From positions 4,533,501 to 4,597,500 of the forward strand of contig NZ_AP020337.1 in assembly GCF_009176725.1 (NCBI RefSeq): a stretch of 64,000 nt of DNA. Direction: 5' to 3'. The translations under genes were made by a program, and so were the position numbers. The stretch comes from Pseudomonas sp. KUIN-1. GTDB taxonomy: Bacteria; Pseudomonadota; Gammaproteobacteria; Pseudomonadales; Pseudomonadaceae. Positions 8,564 to 17,084 of this stretch are shown one piece after another. Below the pieces are notes generated by a model. It saw only the letters and a program-made list of their open reading frames with translations. It was not told where the DNA came from and made no database searches. The stretch's first letter is position 1. Each line of letters begins with the position of its first letter.

Positions 8564-9651
8564 GGAAAGATCTCCGTTTTCAGCAGCCGCGCCTGATCAG
8601 CCCGTTCCAGCGCCAGAACGATCAGGCGATGGATCAGTTCGGCATACGACAGACCGCTGGCCTGCCAGAGCTTGGGGTACATGCTGATCGAGGTGAAGCC
8701 CGGCAGCGTGTTGACCTCGTTGATGATGATGTCGCGCCCTTCGGTGACGAAGAAATCGACCCGCGAGAGCCCTGCGCAGCCCAGCACCTTGTACGCCTGC
8801 AACGCGACGTCACGCACCTGATCACTCAGGTCGGCGGGCAGCTCGGCGGGAATGGCGATGCGTGCCTGATCGCCATTCAGGTACTTGGTGTCGTAGGCAT
8901 AGAATTCATCGTTGGCAATCACTTCGCCACAGACACTGACCTGCGCATCGAAGTTACCCAATACCGCGCACTCCACTTCCCGGCCAACGATGCCCTGCTC
9001 GATCAGCAGCTTGTGATCGAACTCGAAACTCAGCGCCAGTGCTGCCGCGAAACCGGCCTCGTCAGACACCTTGCTCACGCCCACCGATGAACCCTGGTTG
9101 GCCGGCTTGACGAACATCGGCAGCCCCAACTGGTCGGCAGCCTCCGTGAAAGAAAGGCTCTCTCCACGCGACAGGACCCTGAACGGCGCGACGGCAATGC
9201 CCGCATCGCGCAGCAGACGCTTGGTCACGTCCTTGTCCATGCAGGCCGCAGAGGACAGCACATCGGCGCCGACAAAAGGCACGGCCAGCATGCGCAGCAG
9301 ACCCTGCAACGCGCCGTCTTCACCAAAAGCGCCGTGGATCAGCGGGAATACCACATCGATGGCTGCCAGTGGCTGGCCTGACTCGACGTCGACAAACTGC
9401 CCGCCGATACTGCCCGGCAGCAAGGACAATGGCTTGCCTGATGCGCTCAGTTTGATCCGTGCAGGATCAGTGGCATTAAGCAGGTAATCGGCTTCGTCGA
9501 AATGCAGCCAGCGGCCCAGCTTGTCGACGCCGATCAGGGTCAGTGCATAGCGTTCACGATCAATCGCATTGATCACGTTGCGTGCCGACTGCAACGAAAC
9601 CTCATGCTCGCTGGATTGCCCACCGAAAACGATGGCGACTGACTTTTTCAA
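8560..9651 (-). CDS. ddlA: D-alanine--D-alanine ligase
   Basis: A 363-residue ATP-grasp enzyme that joins two D-alanines for peptidoglycan precursors in the cytosol. The start KKSVAIVFGGQSSEHEVSL is the Ddl N-terminal signature, HGAFGEDGALQGLL the substrate-binding segment, and SRVDFFVTEG followed by IINEVNTLPGFT (metal-binding residues and oxyanion loop) lies near the C terminus. The length fits the longer DdlA group. Pseudomonads also have a ddlB in the mur cluster, so this copy is probably the second ligase. It overlaps the Nudix gene by 4 nt at its 3' end. Confidence 0.95.
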   Translation of the reverse strand: MKKSVAIVFGGQSSEHEVSLQSARNVINAIDRERYALTLIGVDKLGRWLHFDEADYLLNATDPARIKLSASGKPLSLLPGSIGGQFVDVESGQPLAAIDVVFPLIHGAFGEDGALQGLLRMLAVPFVGADVLSSAACMDKDVTKRLLRDAGIAVAPFRVLSRGESLSFTEAADQLGLPMFVKPANQGSSVGVSKVSDEAGFAAALALSFEFDHKLLIEQGIVGREVECAVLGNFDAQVSVCGEVIANDEFYAYDTKYLNGDQARIAIPAELPADLSDQVRDVALQAYKVLGCAGLSRVDFFVTEGRDIIINEVNTLPGFTSISMYPKLWQASGLSYAELIHRLIVLALERADQARLLKTEIFP

Positions 9652-9742
9652 AGCGGTTACTCCTGTTTTTCAGGCCGCGAAGATAAAAGCAATGTCGGCT
9701 GTTAGTCCAGTAGATGATTGGCCGTTGGCCTGAAATTCAGAC

Positions 9743-9791
9743 AAAAAAATCCCGGTCGTGGGCAATCCATGCGAAATGCCCACGACCGGGA
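9743..9791 (-). terminator. Rho-independent terminator of rpmE2
   Basis: A 15-bp perfect stem (9750-9764 with 9777-9791) closes a 12-nt loop. Read on the minus strand it is followed by a run of seven T (9749-9743). It lies 12 bp after the L31B stop codon. Confidence 0.92.
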
Positions 9792-9802
9792 GGTCAAACC
9801 AC

Positions 9803-10084
9803 TCATTGAGCGGCTGCGGTTTCTTTCTTGCCAGCAGAGCCAAAGGTGGCGAAACGCTTGTTGAAACCCGCGATCCGGCCTTCGGTGGTGGCCTTGCGCT
9901 GCTGCCCGGTGTACATCGGGTGCGAGGCACTGGAAACGTCGAGCGCAACATAAGGATAGGTAGTGCCGTCGGTGTGCTGTTGCGTGCGGTCCGTGTCTAC
10001 GGTCGAGCCGATCAGAAAGTAGGCGTCGGCAGCGGTGTCGTGGAACAGCACGGTGCGGTATTGAGGATGGATATCGGGTTTCAT
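9803..10084 (-). CDS. rpmE2: 50S ribosomal protein L31 type B (zinc-independent)
   Basis: A 93-residue L31 paralogue starting MKPDIHPQYRTVLFHD. It contains no cysteine, so it lacks the CxxC zinc ribbon of the main L31 and belongs to the type B (YkgM) group, which replaces L31 when zinc is scarce. The gene is monocistronic, with a Zur-like box at 10114-10128 and a strong terminator at 9743-9791. The sequence ends in a Lys/Ala-rich tail (GKKETAAAQ). The start is ATG 10084 with a GGAGAG site upstream. Zinc control is inferred from the box and from the known behaviour of the family. Confidence 0.95.
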   Translation of the reverse strand: MKPDIHPQYRTVLFHDTAADAYFLIGSTVDTDRTQQHTDGTTYPYVALDVSSASHPMYTGQQRKATTEGRIAGFNKRFATFGSAGKKETAAAQ

Positions 10085-10113
10085 CGTGATCTCTCCGGTG
10101 AGTTGACTGGAAT

Positions 10114-10128
10114 AGTTATACAGTAACA
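10114..10128 (-). promoter_or_regulatory. Zur box upstream of rpmE2
   Basis: AGTTATACAGTAACA matches the gammaproteobacterial Zur core TGTTATA-N-TATAACA at 12 of 14 defined positions. It begins 30 bp upstream of the rpmE2 start codon. A flanking GTTAT...ATAAC symmetry is visible at 10115-10132. Confidence 0.75.
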
Positions 10129-10378
10129 TAACGGAAGATGAGAATGACTGCTGTTGATTGCCATCATTGGTGAGGTTGATCGAACACGCACACGGTGCCG
10201 CTGTCGGCGTAAAGCCGCCGGGCCGCTTGAGCCAGAGACATTCTGTAATAGCGCGCCTTTGCAATTGCCCTCGATTAGCGGCACCCTGCCGCGCCGCCGA
10301 ACGTCACTCGTCGCTGGCCTGGAACCTGAGCCTCTGTGGCCTATCTTTACTCATTAGCACTTTCAAGAGTCCACCGTT

Positions 10379-11509
10379 ATGAATAACGGACGCGATCATC
10401 GAATCGATTTCTTTCGCGGCCTGGCGCTGATCTTCATATTCTGGGATCACGTGCCGGACAATCCCCTGGCGCAACTGACCGTACGCAACTTCGGCTTTAG
10501 CGACGCAGCGGAAATCTTCGTTTTCCTCGCCGGTTACGCGTCGATCCTGGCCTACGGACGGATCGCCCGACGTGACGGCATGCTGGTGGCTGGCGTGCGA
10601 ATCCTGCGCCGGACCTGGGTGCTGTATGTGGTGCATATCTTTCTGCTGACCCTGCTGATGGGCATCGTCTTCGTCGCCAACAACCACGTCGAGACGCGCG
10701 ACATGGTCCAGCAGATGGGCCTTGAATACTTTGTCGGCAACCCGCAACAGGCATTGGCCGATGAACTGCTGCTGCGCTTCAAACCCAACCTGACCGACCC
10801 GTTGCCGCTGTATATCGTGCTGTTGCTGACTTTGCCGCTGAGCTTGCCATTGATGCTGCGCAAACTCGAAGTGGCAGTCGGCCTGTCGATTGCCCTGTAC
10901 CTGATGGTGCCGTTACTGGGCTGGAACCTGCGCGCTTACGAAGGCGGCGGTGTCTGGTACTTCAACCCGGTGGCCTGGCAGCTGCCGTTCGTGCTCGGCG
11001 GTGCGTGCGCGTTGCGCAGCGAAACAGCCACGACAGCTGAGCGCCCTCCGTTTCGCCAGCAACCCTTGTTCATGCTGGCCGCCATCTACGTGCTGATCGC
11101 ATGCATCCTGACCTTCAGCGAAAAATGGCCCGGGCTGCACGCCGCGCTGGTCTCCAGCCTGCACCTTGAAAGCCTTTACCCGATCAGCAAGACCGACCTT
11201 GCGCCCGTCCGGTTACTGCACTTCCTTGCCCTGGTCTACGTCGTCGCCCGACTGCTGCCAACCTCAAGCACATGGCTGGAAAACTGGCCCGCGCGCCAGA
11301 CCTGCCGCATGGGCCGCTATTCGCTGGAAGTCTTCTGCCTGGGCGTCCTGCTCGCCCCGTTGGCTGACATGGCCAATGCACTGGCAGGCGATACATGGCC
11401 CATGCAAGTGACGACCGCAATTGTCGGCCTGGGGTTGATGATGTTGATGGCCAATGGGCTGGAGTTGAATAAACGCCTGGGGACATCGCCACACCTGTTG
11501 CCAACTTGA
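10379..11509 (+). CDS. opgC: OpgC-like multi-spanning acyltransferase family protein
   Basis: A 376-residue inner-membrane protein with about ten hydrophobic segments. The start NNGRDHRIDFFRGLALIFIF and WDHVPDNPL match the OpgC family, whose E. coli member adds succinyl groups to periplasmic glucans. The conserved Arg-Asp-Phe-Phe-Arg-Gly motif at residues 7-13 and a nearby His are the features shared with membrane acyltransferases. The start ATG 10379 follows an upstream region with no other gene. The substrate in this organism is not shown by the sequence; succinylation of osmoregulated glucans is the likeliest role. Confidence 0.8.
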   Translation: MNNGRDHRIDFFRGLALIFIFWDHVPDNPLAQLTVRNFGFSDAAEIFVFLAGYASILAYGRIARRDGMLVAGVRILRRTWVLYVVHIFLLTLLMGIVFVANNHVETRDMVQQMGLEYFVGNPQQALADELLLRFKPNLTDPLPLYIVLLLTLPLSLPLMLRKLEVAVGLSIALYLMVPLLGWNLRAYEGGGVWYFNPVAWQLPFVLGGACALRSETATTAERPPFRQQPLFMLAAIYVLIACILTFSEKWPGLHAALVSSLHLESLYPISKTDLAPVRLLHFLALVYVVARLLPTSSTWLENWPARQTCRMGRYSLEVFCLGVLLAPLADMANALAGDTWPMQVTTAIVGLGLMMLMANGLELNKRLGTSPHLLPT

Positions 11510-11527
11510 GAACAGCGTCACGTTTGC

Positions 11528-11722
11528 ATGCCCTCTCGGAGATTTCCTACTGGTTTGTCAGGCCAAGTTTTTCAGGAACTGGCCGCTATTCAGTACGAGA
11601 CCAACAAGATACCCCCCGAACTCATAAAACATTTGGCGGCTAATATAAACCTGGACATCAGTAACCCTCAGGACATGATCGACTACAGCAAATTCATGAA
11701 TAGCATCGTACAAAAGGCATGA
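11528..11722 (+). CDS. Small unrecognised reading frame, possible 3' remnant
   Basis: A 64-codon frame I do not recognise. The last 40 residues (ending DMIDYSKFMNSIVQKA) look like a real helical protein tail, with A/T-richer codon use than the flanking housekeeping genes. The first codons overlap a motif (GGA-N4-TCCTAC...TCAGGC...AAGTTTT, 11538-11588) that is also found upstream of the gene at 12992. This suggests the true start lies further in, or that the promoter has been joined to the 3' end of a lost gene. No convincing ribosome site is visible before the ATG. Confidence 0.35.
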   Translation: MPSRRFPTGLSGQVFQELAAIQYETNKIPPELIKHLAANINLDISNPQDMIDYSKFMNSIVQKA

Positions 11723-11838
11723 CAAATGGATACAGCAAGTCTAAAGCAATGCTGAAAAACGAGATCCCTCATCTATTTCCATGGCGGTATGAGACATCAG
11801 CCTGGCGAGACAAATGATTCGCCAGGCTGAGTTAGACG

Positions 11839-12774
11839 TTAACCTCGTGGAGCAACAGTTCGCAGAACGGTTTGTGTGCAGATGTGTCCCATGTAAAAAA
11901 TATGAGGCATCGCCGTGATGGGCCCTAAAGAGAAATTACTTACGAAGTAGCGAGCGACTCTATAGTTACTTCTCCAAGTATTGAACCCCCTTTGCGTGTG
12001 GACAAAATCTTGGGCCTCCGTACCTCCATAGCAACGTCCGAACTCAATGCGCTCAGAGGCGAACCCATCAGCACCGCTAACCAGAATATGCTTAATCGAG
12101 GCGCCTTTTTCACCAAAGCTCAGATCCAAAATAGCCATACCGCCTTCCAACGGCGTACCTTTAGTATCGCTGAATCTTACTTCAAGGACAGCTTCTTTAT
12201 AAATCTGGGTTGCCAACCACTGAGGTTCCGTATACCCACTTGGAATTCTTATCACTCCCGGTTCGTCGAGCAGTTCATAGCTTTTTAGAACAGGATAGGA
12301 ACCCAATCTGACAGTGTATGGAAGCCTGCCACCTGCCAGTGAGTTTCTTGGCGTGACCCTGATGATCACCTCAGCCCCAGGAGCCAGATCTTTAAACACC
12401 TTAGTATTGAGTGTCTGGGCAACCCATTCACCATTTTCGTAATACTCGGTCTTCCACTCGTTAGTGACCGGGTCACCCACAGGCGCATAGAGCAATACAT
12501 CTTGCCCACGATGCGAGACAAAGCCGTAGTAGTGGACGGGGTGTTTGGCTGTCAACACATCTGCCACCGAGTGTAGTTTATCCAGCATGACGGTAAATCT
12601 TGGCTCGGAAATTTCTTGCACAGCTTCAGCCGCAACGGCTTCGTTGGTTTCATTACTTGATGCACCGACCGGGTCCTCGGCACCTGTATTGGCATGAGCG
12701 CCGGAAGCCAATGCCATTATCACGAAAATGGACAACAAGCAAAAACCAACACATTTTCTTCCATAAGTATTCAT
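11839..12774 (-). CDS. Unrecognised exported protein
   Basis: A 311-residue protein with a clear signal peptide: basic N terminus (NTYGRK), hydrophobic core about residues 9-24, likely cleavage after SGAHA near residue 28. The mature part starts with a low-complexity acidic stretch (30-55), then a beta-rich region (about 60-165) resembling a pre-peptidase C-terminal or Ig-like sandwich, then a second beta-rich part with a GRCYGGTEAQ segment and a Cys near the C terminus that could pair in a disulfide. I do not recognise the family. It has lower G+C than its neighbours and is divergent from the gene at 12992. A host- or competitor-directed secreted factor is possible but unproven. Confidence 0.7.
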   Translation of the reverse strand: MNTYGRKCVGFCLLSIFVIMALASGAHANTGAEDPVGASSNETNEAVAAEAVQEISEPRFTVMLDKLHSVADVLTAKHPVHYYGFVSHRGQDVLLYAPVGDPVTNEWKTEYYENGEWVAQTLNTKVFKDLAPGAEVIIRVTPRNSLAGGRLPYTVRLGSYPVLKSYELLDEPGVIRIPSGYTEPQWLATQIYKEAVLEVRFSDTKGTPLEGGMAILDLSFGEKGASIKHILVSGADGFASERIEFGRCYGGTEAQDFVHTQRGFNTWRSNYRVARYFVSNFSLGPITAMPHIFYMGHICTQTVLRTVAPRG

Positions 12775-12869
12775 AGGTATTCTCGCAGATTATGCAGAGG
12801 CAGGTTGCCACTGACAAAATTGACGCAATAGAAAGTTAGGCGACTAGTCAACCCTCACATTAAAATCAA

Positions 12870-12958
12870 GGAAACTTCCTACAAAAAATAATCACCACTA
12901 CAGTCTAGGAAAAATCCTACACACTTATCAGGCAAAGTTTTGCGAAGGTCTGCCGCTA
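12870..12958 (+). promoter_or_regulatory. Repeated inverted motif upstream of the 12992 gene
   Basis: Two copies of GGA-N4-TCCTAC (12870-12882 and 12908-12920) are spaced 38 bp apart; each core is a perfect short inverted repeat (AGGAA-AC-TTCCT; TAGGA-AAAA-TCCTA). The second copy continues as TCAGGC (12928), AAGTTTT (12935) and CCGCTA (12953) with exactly the spacing found at 11538-11588. This looks like a specific promoter or operator class; the regulator is unknown. Confidence 0.5.
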
Positions 12959-12991
12959 GATAGTTATCATTGACACCAAAGAGCGCTTAGC

Positions 12992-13705
12992 ATGCATATC
13001 AACCCTTTAGCTTCTGCATCACAAAATCAACAGCGCACTCTCTCAGGCTCGAGTTCCCTCACCTCACCTGCTGCTCCGCCAATCAAAATTCCTCAGGCGC
13101 GTGATAACGTGCGTGATCCGAACGCTGAGTTCTATACCACCGAGGAAACACCCTGGTTATCCGACTACAAAACGTCGGCGGCAGGACGGGTTATGCTGGA
13201 AAGTATGTCTGAAGAGATATCGAACCTACTCCGAAGTACATACCTGGGTGACTTAACTAAAGATTTTGACAAGACCCTATGCCGTATGTACGACAATTTT
13301 CACGATTTCAAGCAGCAGCTTTTTTACCTTAATACGGAGCTGTCAAATAAGCACTTCGGCTTCACGCTGGGTTTTAATCAGGAAATCCAGGTGACCGACC
13401 CAGACGATGTGCTCACCCCGGCAGAGTTCACGTACCTGACCGAGAAGCTGAACGAACGTCAACAACTGAAGGAGGATCTGCGTGCGCACGCAAAAATTGT
13501 GATGACGTTACTCGATCACTACACGGAAAAATTCGGCAACCAGCACACACTCAACCTTGAGAATTACAGCAAGGTTATCGATTACGGACAGGTCTTCAGC
13601 CGCAACCACATTGGCAACTTCATGGACACGATCATTTACCAGATCGAGCGCAATGCGCCGAAGCGTGAAGAAGAGCGCAAACCGTTGGTTGATCTTCACG
13701 TCTGA
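12992..13705 (+). CDS. Unrecognised protein with type III secretion-like N terminus
   Basis: A 237-residue protein I do not recognise. Its N terminus has the features described for P. syringae type III substrates: Ile at position 3 (MHINP), Ser/Gln/Pro-rich first 35 residues, and no acidic residue before Asp38. The rest (about 45-225) is mainly helical and charged, without membrane segments, and ends in a basic/acidic tail (KREEERKPLVDLHV). Base composition is A/T-richer than the flanking core genes. No canonical Hrp box (GGAACC-N15/16-CCACNNA) is seen upstream; instead there is the repeated GGA-N4-TCCTAC motif shared with the 11528 region. It may be an effector, a bacteriocin-like factor or another secreted protein. 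Confidence 0.7.
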   Translation: MHINPLASASQNQQRTLSGSSSLTSPAAPPIKIPQARDNVRDPNAEFYTTEETPWLSDYKTSAAGRVMLESMSEEISNLLRSTYLGDLTKDFDKTLCRMYDNFHDFKQQLFYLNTELSNKHFGFTLGFNQEIQVTDPDDVLTPAEFTYLTEKLNERQQLKEDLRAHAKIVMTLLDHYTEKFGNQHTLNLENYSKVIDYGQVFSRNHIGNFMDTIIYQIERNAPKREEERKPLVDLHV

Positions 13706-13859
13706 TCAAGCCAGCGCCACTGCAGTTCGTGTGTGACTGCAGTGGGATTAGTTCATGACGCTCGTCCCCACTGCGCGCCTTCCGCCCTCGAAAACCTCCA
13801 GACAATTCCCTCCCACAATCCCATCCAGCGTCTAAGCTTGGGTCAGGTGCTTTGACAGG

Positions 13860-16800
13860 ATGACCGGACAATCGACTATGGGCGCATTTCGGCATTCCGA
13901 TAGCAAGCAAGAGACGCTATCCGCTGATCGTGAGGATAATCCTCGTACGCCCAAATATCCGCGTCGCAAGCGATACGGATGGCGGGTGTTCTGGGTAGTG
14001 GTGGTGTTAGCCGGGGTTGCATTGGGCGTGGCGGTGGCGGTGGAGAGCAGGACCTCCAGGCTTCAGGCGCGGGAATTCAGCCGCTTTGCCGCGAGCCTGG
14101 GTTATTCAATGCAGCCCGGGCCTAGTCATGACGTGGTGTATCCCGGTGACGGGCCGTTCGACCGGCGCCTGGGCTATTCATCCATGGATGAATTCCTCTC
14201 GCGCCTGCTCAAGCGCGATTATGTGATTACGCGTCAGACCCGGTTTTCGCCGGAACTGTTGCGTTACGTCCGGCATGGTTTTTTCGTGCCTTACGAGGAA
14301 AAAACCCAGGCCGGGCTGTCGATCACCGATTGCCGAAACGAGCCGCTGTACGAGTTCAGATACCCACAGCAGTTTTACCCGACCTTCGCCGCCATTCCGC
14401 CGATGCTGGTGAACAGTCTGCTGTTTATCGAAAACCGTGATCTGCTTGATCCGCAGCAGCCCATGGCCAACCCTGCGGTGGACTGGCCACGTTTTGTCAA
14501 AGCCGCCTGGTCGCAACTGGCGAAGATGTTTGCCCTCCCCGGCCAGTCGGCTGGGGGCAGCACGCTGGCCACTCAGCTGGAAAAATACCGTCACTCCCCA
14601 GACGGACTGACGCTGTCGGGTTCGGAAAAGCTGCGGCAGATGATTTCCGCCAGCGTTCGCGCCTATCAGCCGGGGACCGAGACACTCGCCGTGCGCCAGC
14701 GAGTGGTGCGTGACTACCTGAACAGCGTGCCGCTGTCTGCGGTGCCGGGGCATGGCGAGGTGCATGGTCTGGCCGAAGGACTGAGGGTGTGGTTCGGCGC
14801 AGACTTCGGCAAAACCAACGAGATACTGGCTTCGAATCCGGGCAATAAACAGGCGCTGGCCGACAAGGCGCTGGCGCTGCGTGAAGTGCTCTCACTGGTA
14901 ATCGCCCAACGTCGCCCGTCGCACTATCTGGCCAAGGGACGCCAGGAATTGGCAGAGCTGACCGACAGCCACATCCGCCTGCTGGCCCAGGCCAACGTCA
15001 TCGACCGACCGCTGGCCGAGGCCGCGCTGGCAGCCCAGGTCACCTACCGCGACTGGGCGCAGCAACCGACCCTGCAGCCCATCGAAACCAATAAGGGCAT
15101 CAGTGTCGCGCGCACTCGCCTGTCGAATCTGCTCAATCGCCCGCTTTACGACCTGGACCGTCTTGACCTGTCCGCCACCAGCACCCTGCATGGCGAATTG
15201 CAGCGCAGCGTGAGCCAGTACCTGCGTGACCTGGCCAACCCTGAGTTTGCCGCAAAGACCGGTTTGATGGGCGAGCGCCTGTTGACCCCGGCCAGCACAA
15301 CGCAGGTGCGCTACAGCTTCACGCTGTTTGAACGCGGCGTGGATGGCTCGCGGGTCAGGGTCCAGACCGACAGCACCGATCAGCCGTTCGATATCAACGA
15401 AGGCAGCAAGCTGGAGCTGGGCTCGACGGCGAAGATGCGCGTGCTGACGACGTATCTGGAGATCATCGCCGAGTTGCATGGGCGCTATTCGGGCTTGAGC
15501 CCTGCGCAGTTGCGCAAAGTCCCGGTCGAGGAACCGGATCGGCTGACCCGTTGGGCGGTGGATTATCTGCTGCTGAACAAGGACCGTGACCTGGCGAAGA
15601 TGCTTTCGGCCGCACTCGACCGCACCTATTCGGCCAGCCCCGCAGAAGCGTTCTTCACCGGTGGCGGCATGCACCGTTTCAATAATTTCCGGCGCGAAGA
15701 CAACGAGCGGATTCCGACCCTGCGCGAGTCGCTGCGTGAGTCGATCAACCTGCCGTTCATTCGTCTGATGCGCGATGTGGTGCGCTACAGCACCTATCAG
15801 GCGCCCAACAACAGCGCCGAGCTGCTCAAGGATGATGACAACCCGCGCCGCCAGGAATACCTGGCGCAGTTTGCCGACCGCGAAGGCACGGTATTCCTGC
15901 TGCGCTTCTGGAAACGCTACAAGGAAAAGACCACGCAGGAGCGGCTCGACACCTTCCTCGACGGCATTCACCCGACGGCGATCCGCCTGGCTGCGGTACA
16001 CCGTTACCTGTTTCCGGGCGCTGATCAGGCCACATTCAACGCGTTCATCCGCGCCCACCTGGACGAGCCCAGGGCGAGCTCGAAACTCACCGACAAACGT
16101 CTCGCCGATCTGTACCAGAGTTACGGTCCGGGCACTTATGACCTGCCCGATCAAGGCTACATCGCCCGCGTCCATCCGCTGGAACTGTGGCTGGTGGGCT
16201 ACCTGCTCAAGCACCCGGAAGCACAGTTCAAGGACGCGGTGGCCGCCAGTCGTTACGAACGTCAGGAAGTCTATGGCTGGCTGTTCAAGAGTCGCCACAA
16301 AGGCGCGCGCGACAGCCGGGTGCGGACCATGATGGAGGTCGAAGCGTTTCTGGACATCGAGCAACGCTGGCAACGTGTGGGTTATCCGTTCGACCACCTG
16401 GTGCCTTCGCTGGCGACGGCTATCGGCAGTTCGGGAGACCGTCCGGCGGCGCTTGCCGAGCTGATCGGCATCATCCAGAACGATGGGATCCGCCTGCCTG
16501 CGGTGCGCATCGACAGTCTGCACTTTGCCGCCGACACGCCTTATGACACTCAACTGAGCATCAACCCGGAGCTGGGCAAGCGTGTGTTGCCATCGGAAGT
16601 CGCCGCGGCAATGCGCGAGGCCTTGTCGCAAGTGGTGGACGGCGGCACGGCCAAACGCGTGCAAGGCACGTTCAAGATGCAGGACGGCAGTGTGCTGGCG
16701 ATGGGCGGCAAGACCGGCACCGGCGACAACAGGATCGAAAGCGTCGGTGCCGGCGGGCGCATTCTCAGCTCAAGGGCGATCAACCGCACGGCGACTTTCG

Positions 16801-16997
16801 TGTTTTATATCGGCGACAACCACTTTGGCGCGCTCACGGCGTTCGTACCGGGACGCGCTGCCGAGGGCTTTCGTTTCACCTCGGCGTTGCCGGTGCAGGT
16901 GCTCAAAGGCATGGCACCGATCCTGACGCCTTACCTGGAAAACCACGGACAGGCGATGTGCAATGCCCCGCTCGCCGATGCGCCTAAGGGTGTCTGA
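13860..16997 (+). CDS. Bifunctional class A penicillin-binding protein-like transglycosylase/transpeptidase
   Basis: A 1045-residue inner-membrane enzyme of peptidoglycan synthesis. A short basic cytoplasmic tail precedes one transmembrane helix (about 39-60). The GT51 glycosyltransferase domain follows, with catalytic Glu191 in the IENRDLL motif and GGSTLATQLEKYRHSP near residue 228. The transpeptidase domain has the S-x-x-K motif STAK (Ser522, Lys525), SIN at 628-630 and KTG at 951-953. It is longer than PBP1A/1B and matches the large uncharacterised transglycosylase group found in pseudomonads. An alternative ATG lies at 13878. It is transcribed alone, downstream of the accessory island. 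Confidence 0.85.
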   Translation: MTGQSTMGAFRHSDSKQETLSADREDNPRTPKYPRRKRYGWRVFWVVVVLAGVALGVAVAVESRTSRLQAREFSRFAASLGYSMQPGPSHDVVYPGDGPFDRRLGYSSMDEFLSRLLKRDYVITRQTRFSPELLRYVRHGFFVPYEEKTQAGLSITDCRNEPLYEFRYPQQFYPTFAAIPPMLVNSLLFIENRDLLDPQQPMANPAVDWPRFVKAAWSQLAKMFALPGQSAGGSTLATQLEKYRHSPDGLTLSGSEKLRQMISASVRAYQPGTETLAVRQRVVRDYLNSVPLSAVPGHGEVHGLAEGLRVWFGADFGKTNEILASNPGNKQALADKALALREVLSLVIAQRRPSHYLAKGRQELAELTDSHIRLLAQANVIDRPLAEAALAAQVTYRDWAQQPTLQPIETNKGISVARTRLSNLLNRPLYDLDRLDLSATSTLHGELQRSVSQYLRDLANPEFAAKTGLMGERLLTPASTTQVRYSFTLFERGVDGSRVRVQTDSTDQPFDINEGSKLELGSTAKMRVLTTYLEIIAELHGRYSGLSPAQLRKVPVEEPDRLTRWAVDYLLLNKDRDLAKMLSAALDRTYSASPAEAFFTGGGMHRFNNFRREDNERIPTLRESLRESINLPFIRLMRDVVRYSTYQAPNNSAELLKDDDNPRRQEYLAQFADREGTVFLLRFWKRYKEKTTQERLDTFLDGIHPTAIRLAAVHRYLFPGADQATFNAFIRAHLDEPRASSKLTDKRLADLYQSYGPGTYDLPDQGYIARVHPLELWLVGYLLKHPEAQFKDAVAASRYERQEVYGWLFKSRHKGARDSRVRTMMEVEAFLDIEQRWQRVGYPFDHLVPSLATAIGSSGDRPAALAELIGIIQNDGIRLPAVRIDSLHFAADTPYDTQLSINPELGKRVLPSEVAAAMREALSQVVDGGTAKRVQGTFKMQDGSVLAMGGKTGTGDNRIESVGAGGRILSSRAINRTATFVFYIGDNHFGALTAFVPGRAAEGFRFTSALPVQVLKGMAPILTPYLENHGQAMCNAPLADAPKGV

Positions 16998-17038
16998 GCG
17001 GCAATGACCGCTCGTCTGCCAGCTCTGTGATTACAATA

Positions 17039-17060
17039 AGATACATCTTAAGGTATATCT
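17039..17060. promoter_or_regulatory. Palindromic operator upstream of the PadR-type gene
   Basis: A 22-bp near-palindrome with 18 of 22 symmetric positions runs from AGATACAT to GGTATATCT, ending 24 bp before the start codon. Its position in the promoter suggests autoregulation by the PadR-type repressor. Confidence 0.65.
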
Positions 17061-17084
17061 AACTTGTAACCAGAGAGCAAAAAC

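Noticed and set aside
12868..12900. Hrp box upstream of the 12992 gene
   Set aside because: GGAAAC ... CCACTAC is present but has a mismatch, a 19-nt spacer instead of 15-16, and lacks the final A.
14892..16664. A 590-codon frame antisense to the penicillin-binding protein gene
   Set aside because: Sense strand has all catalytic motifs; the antisense frame shows none.
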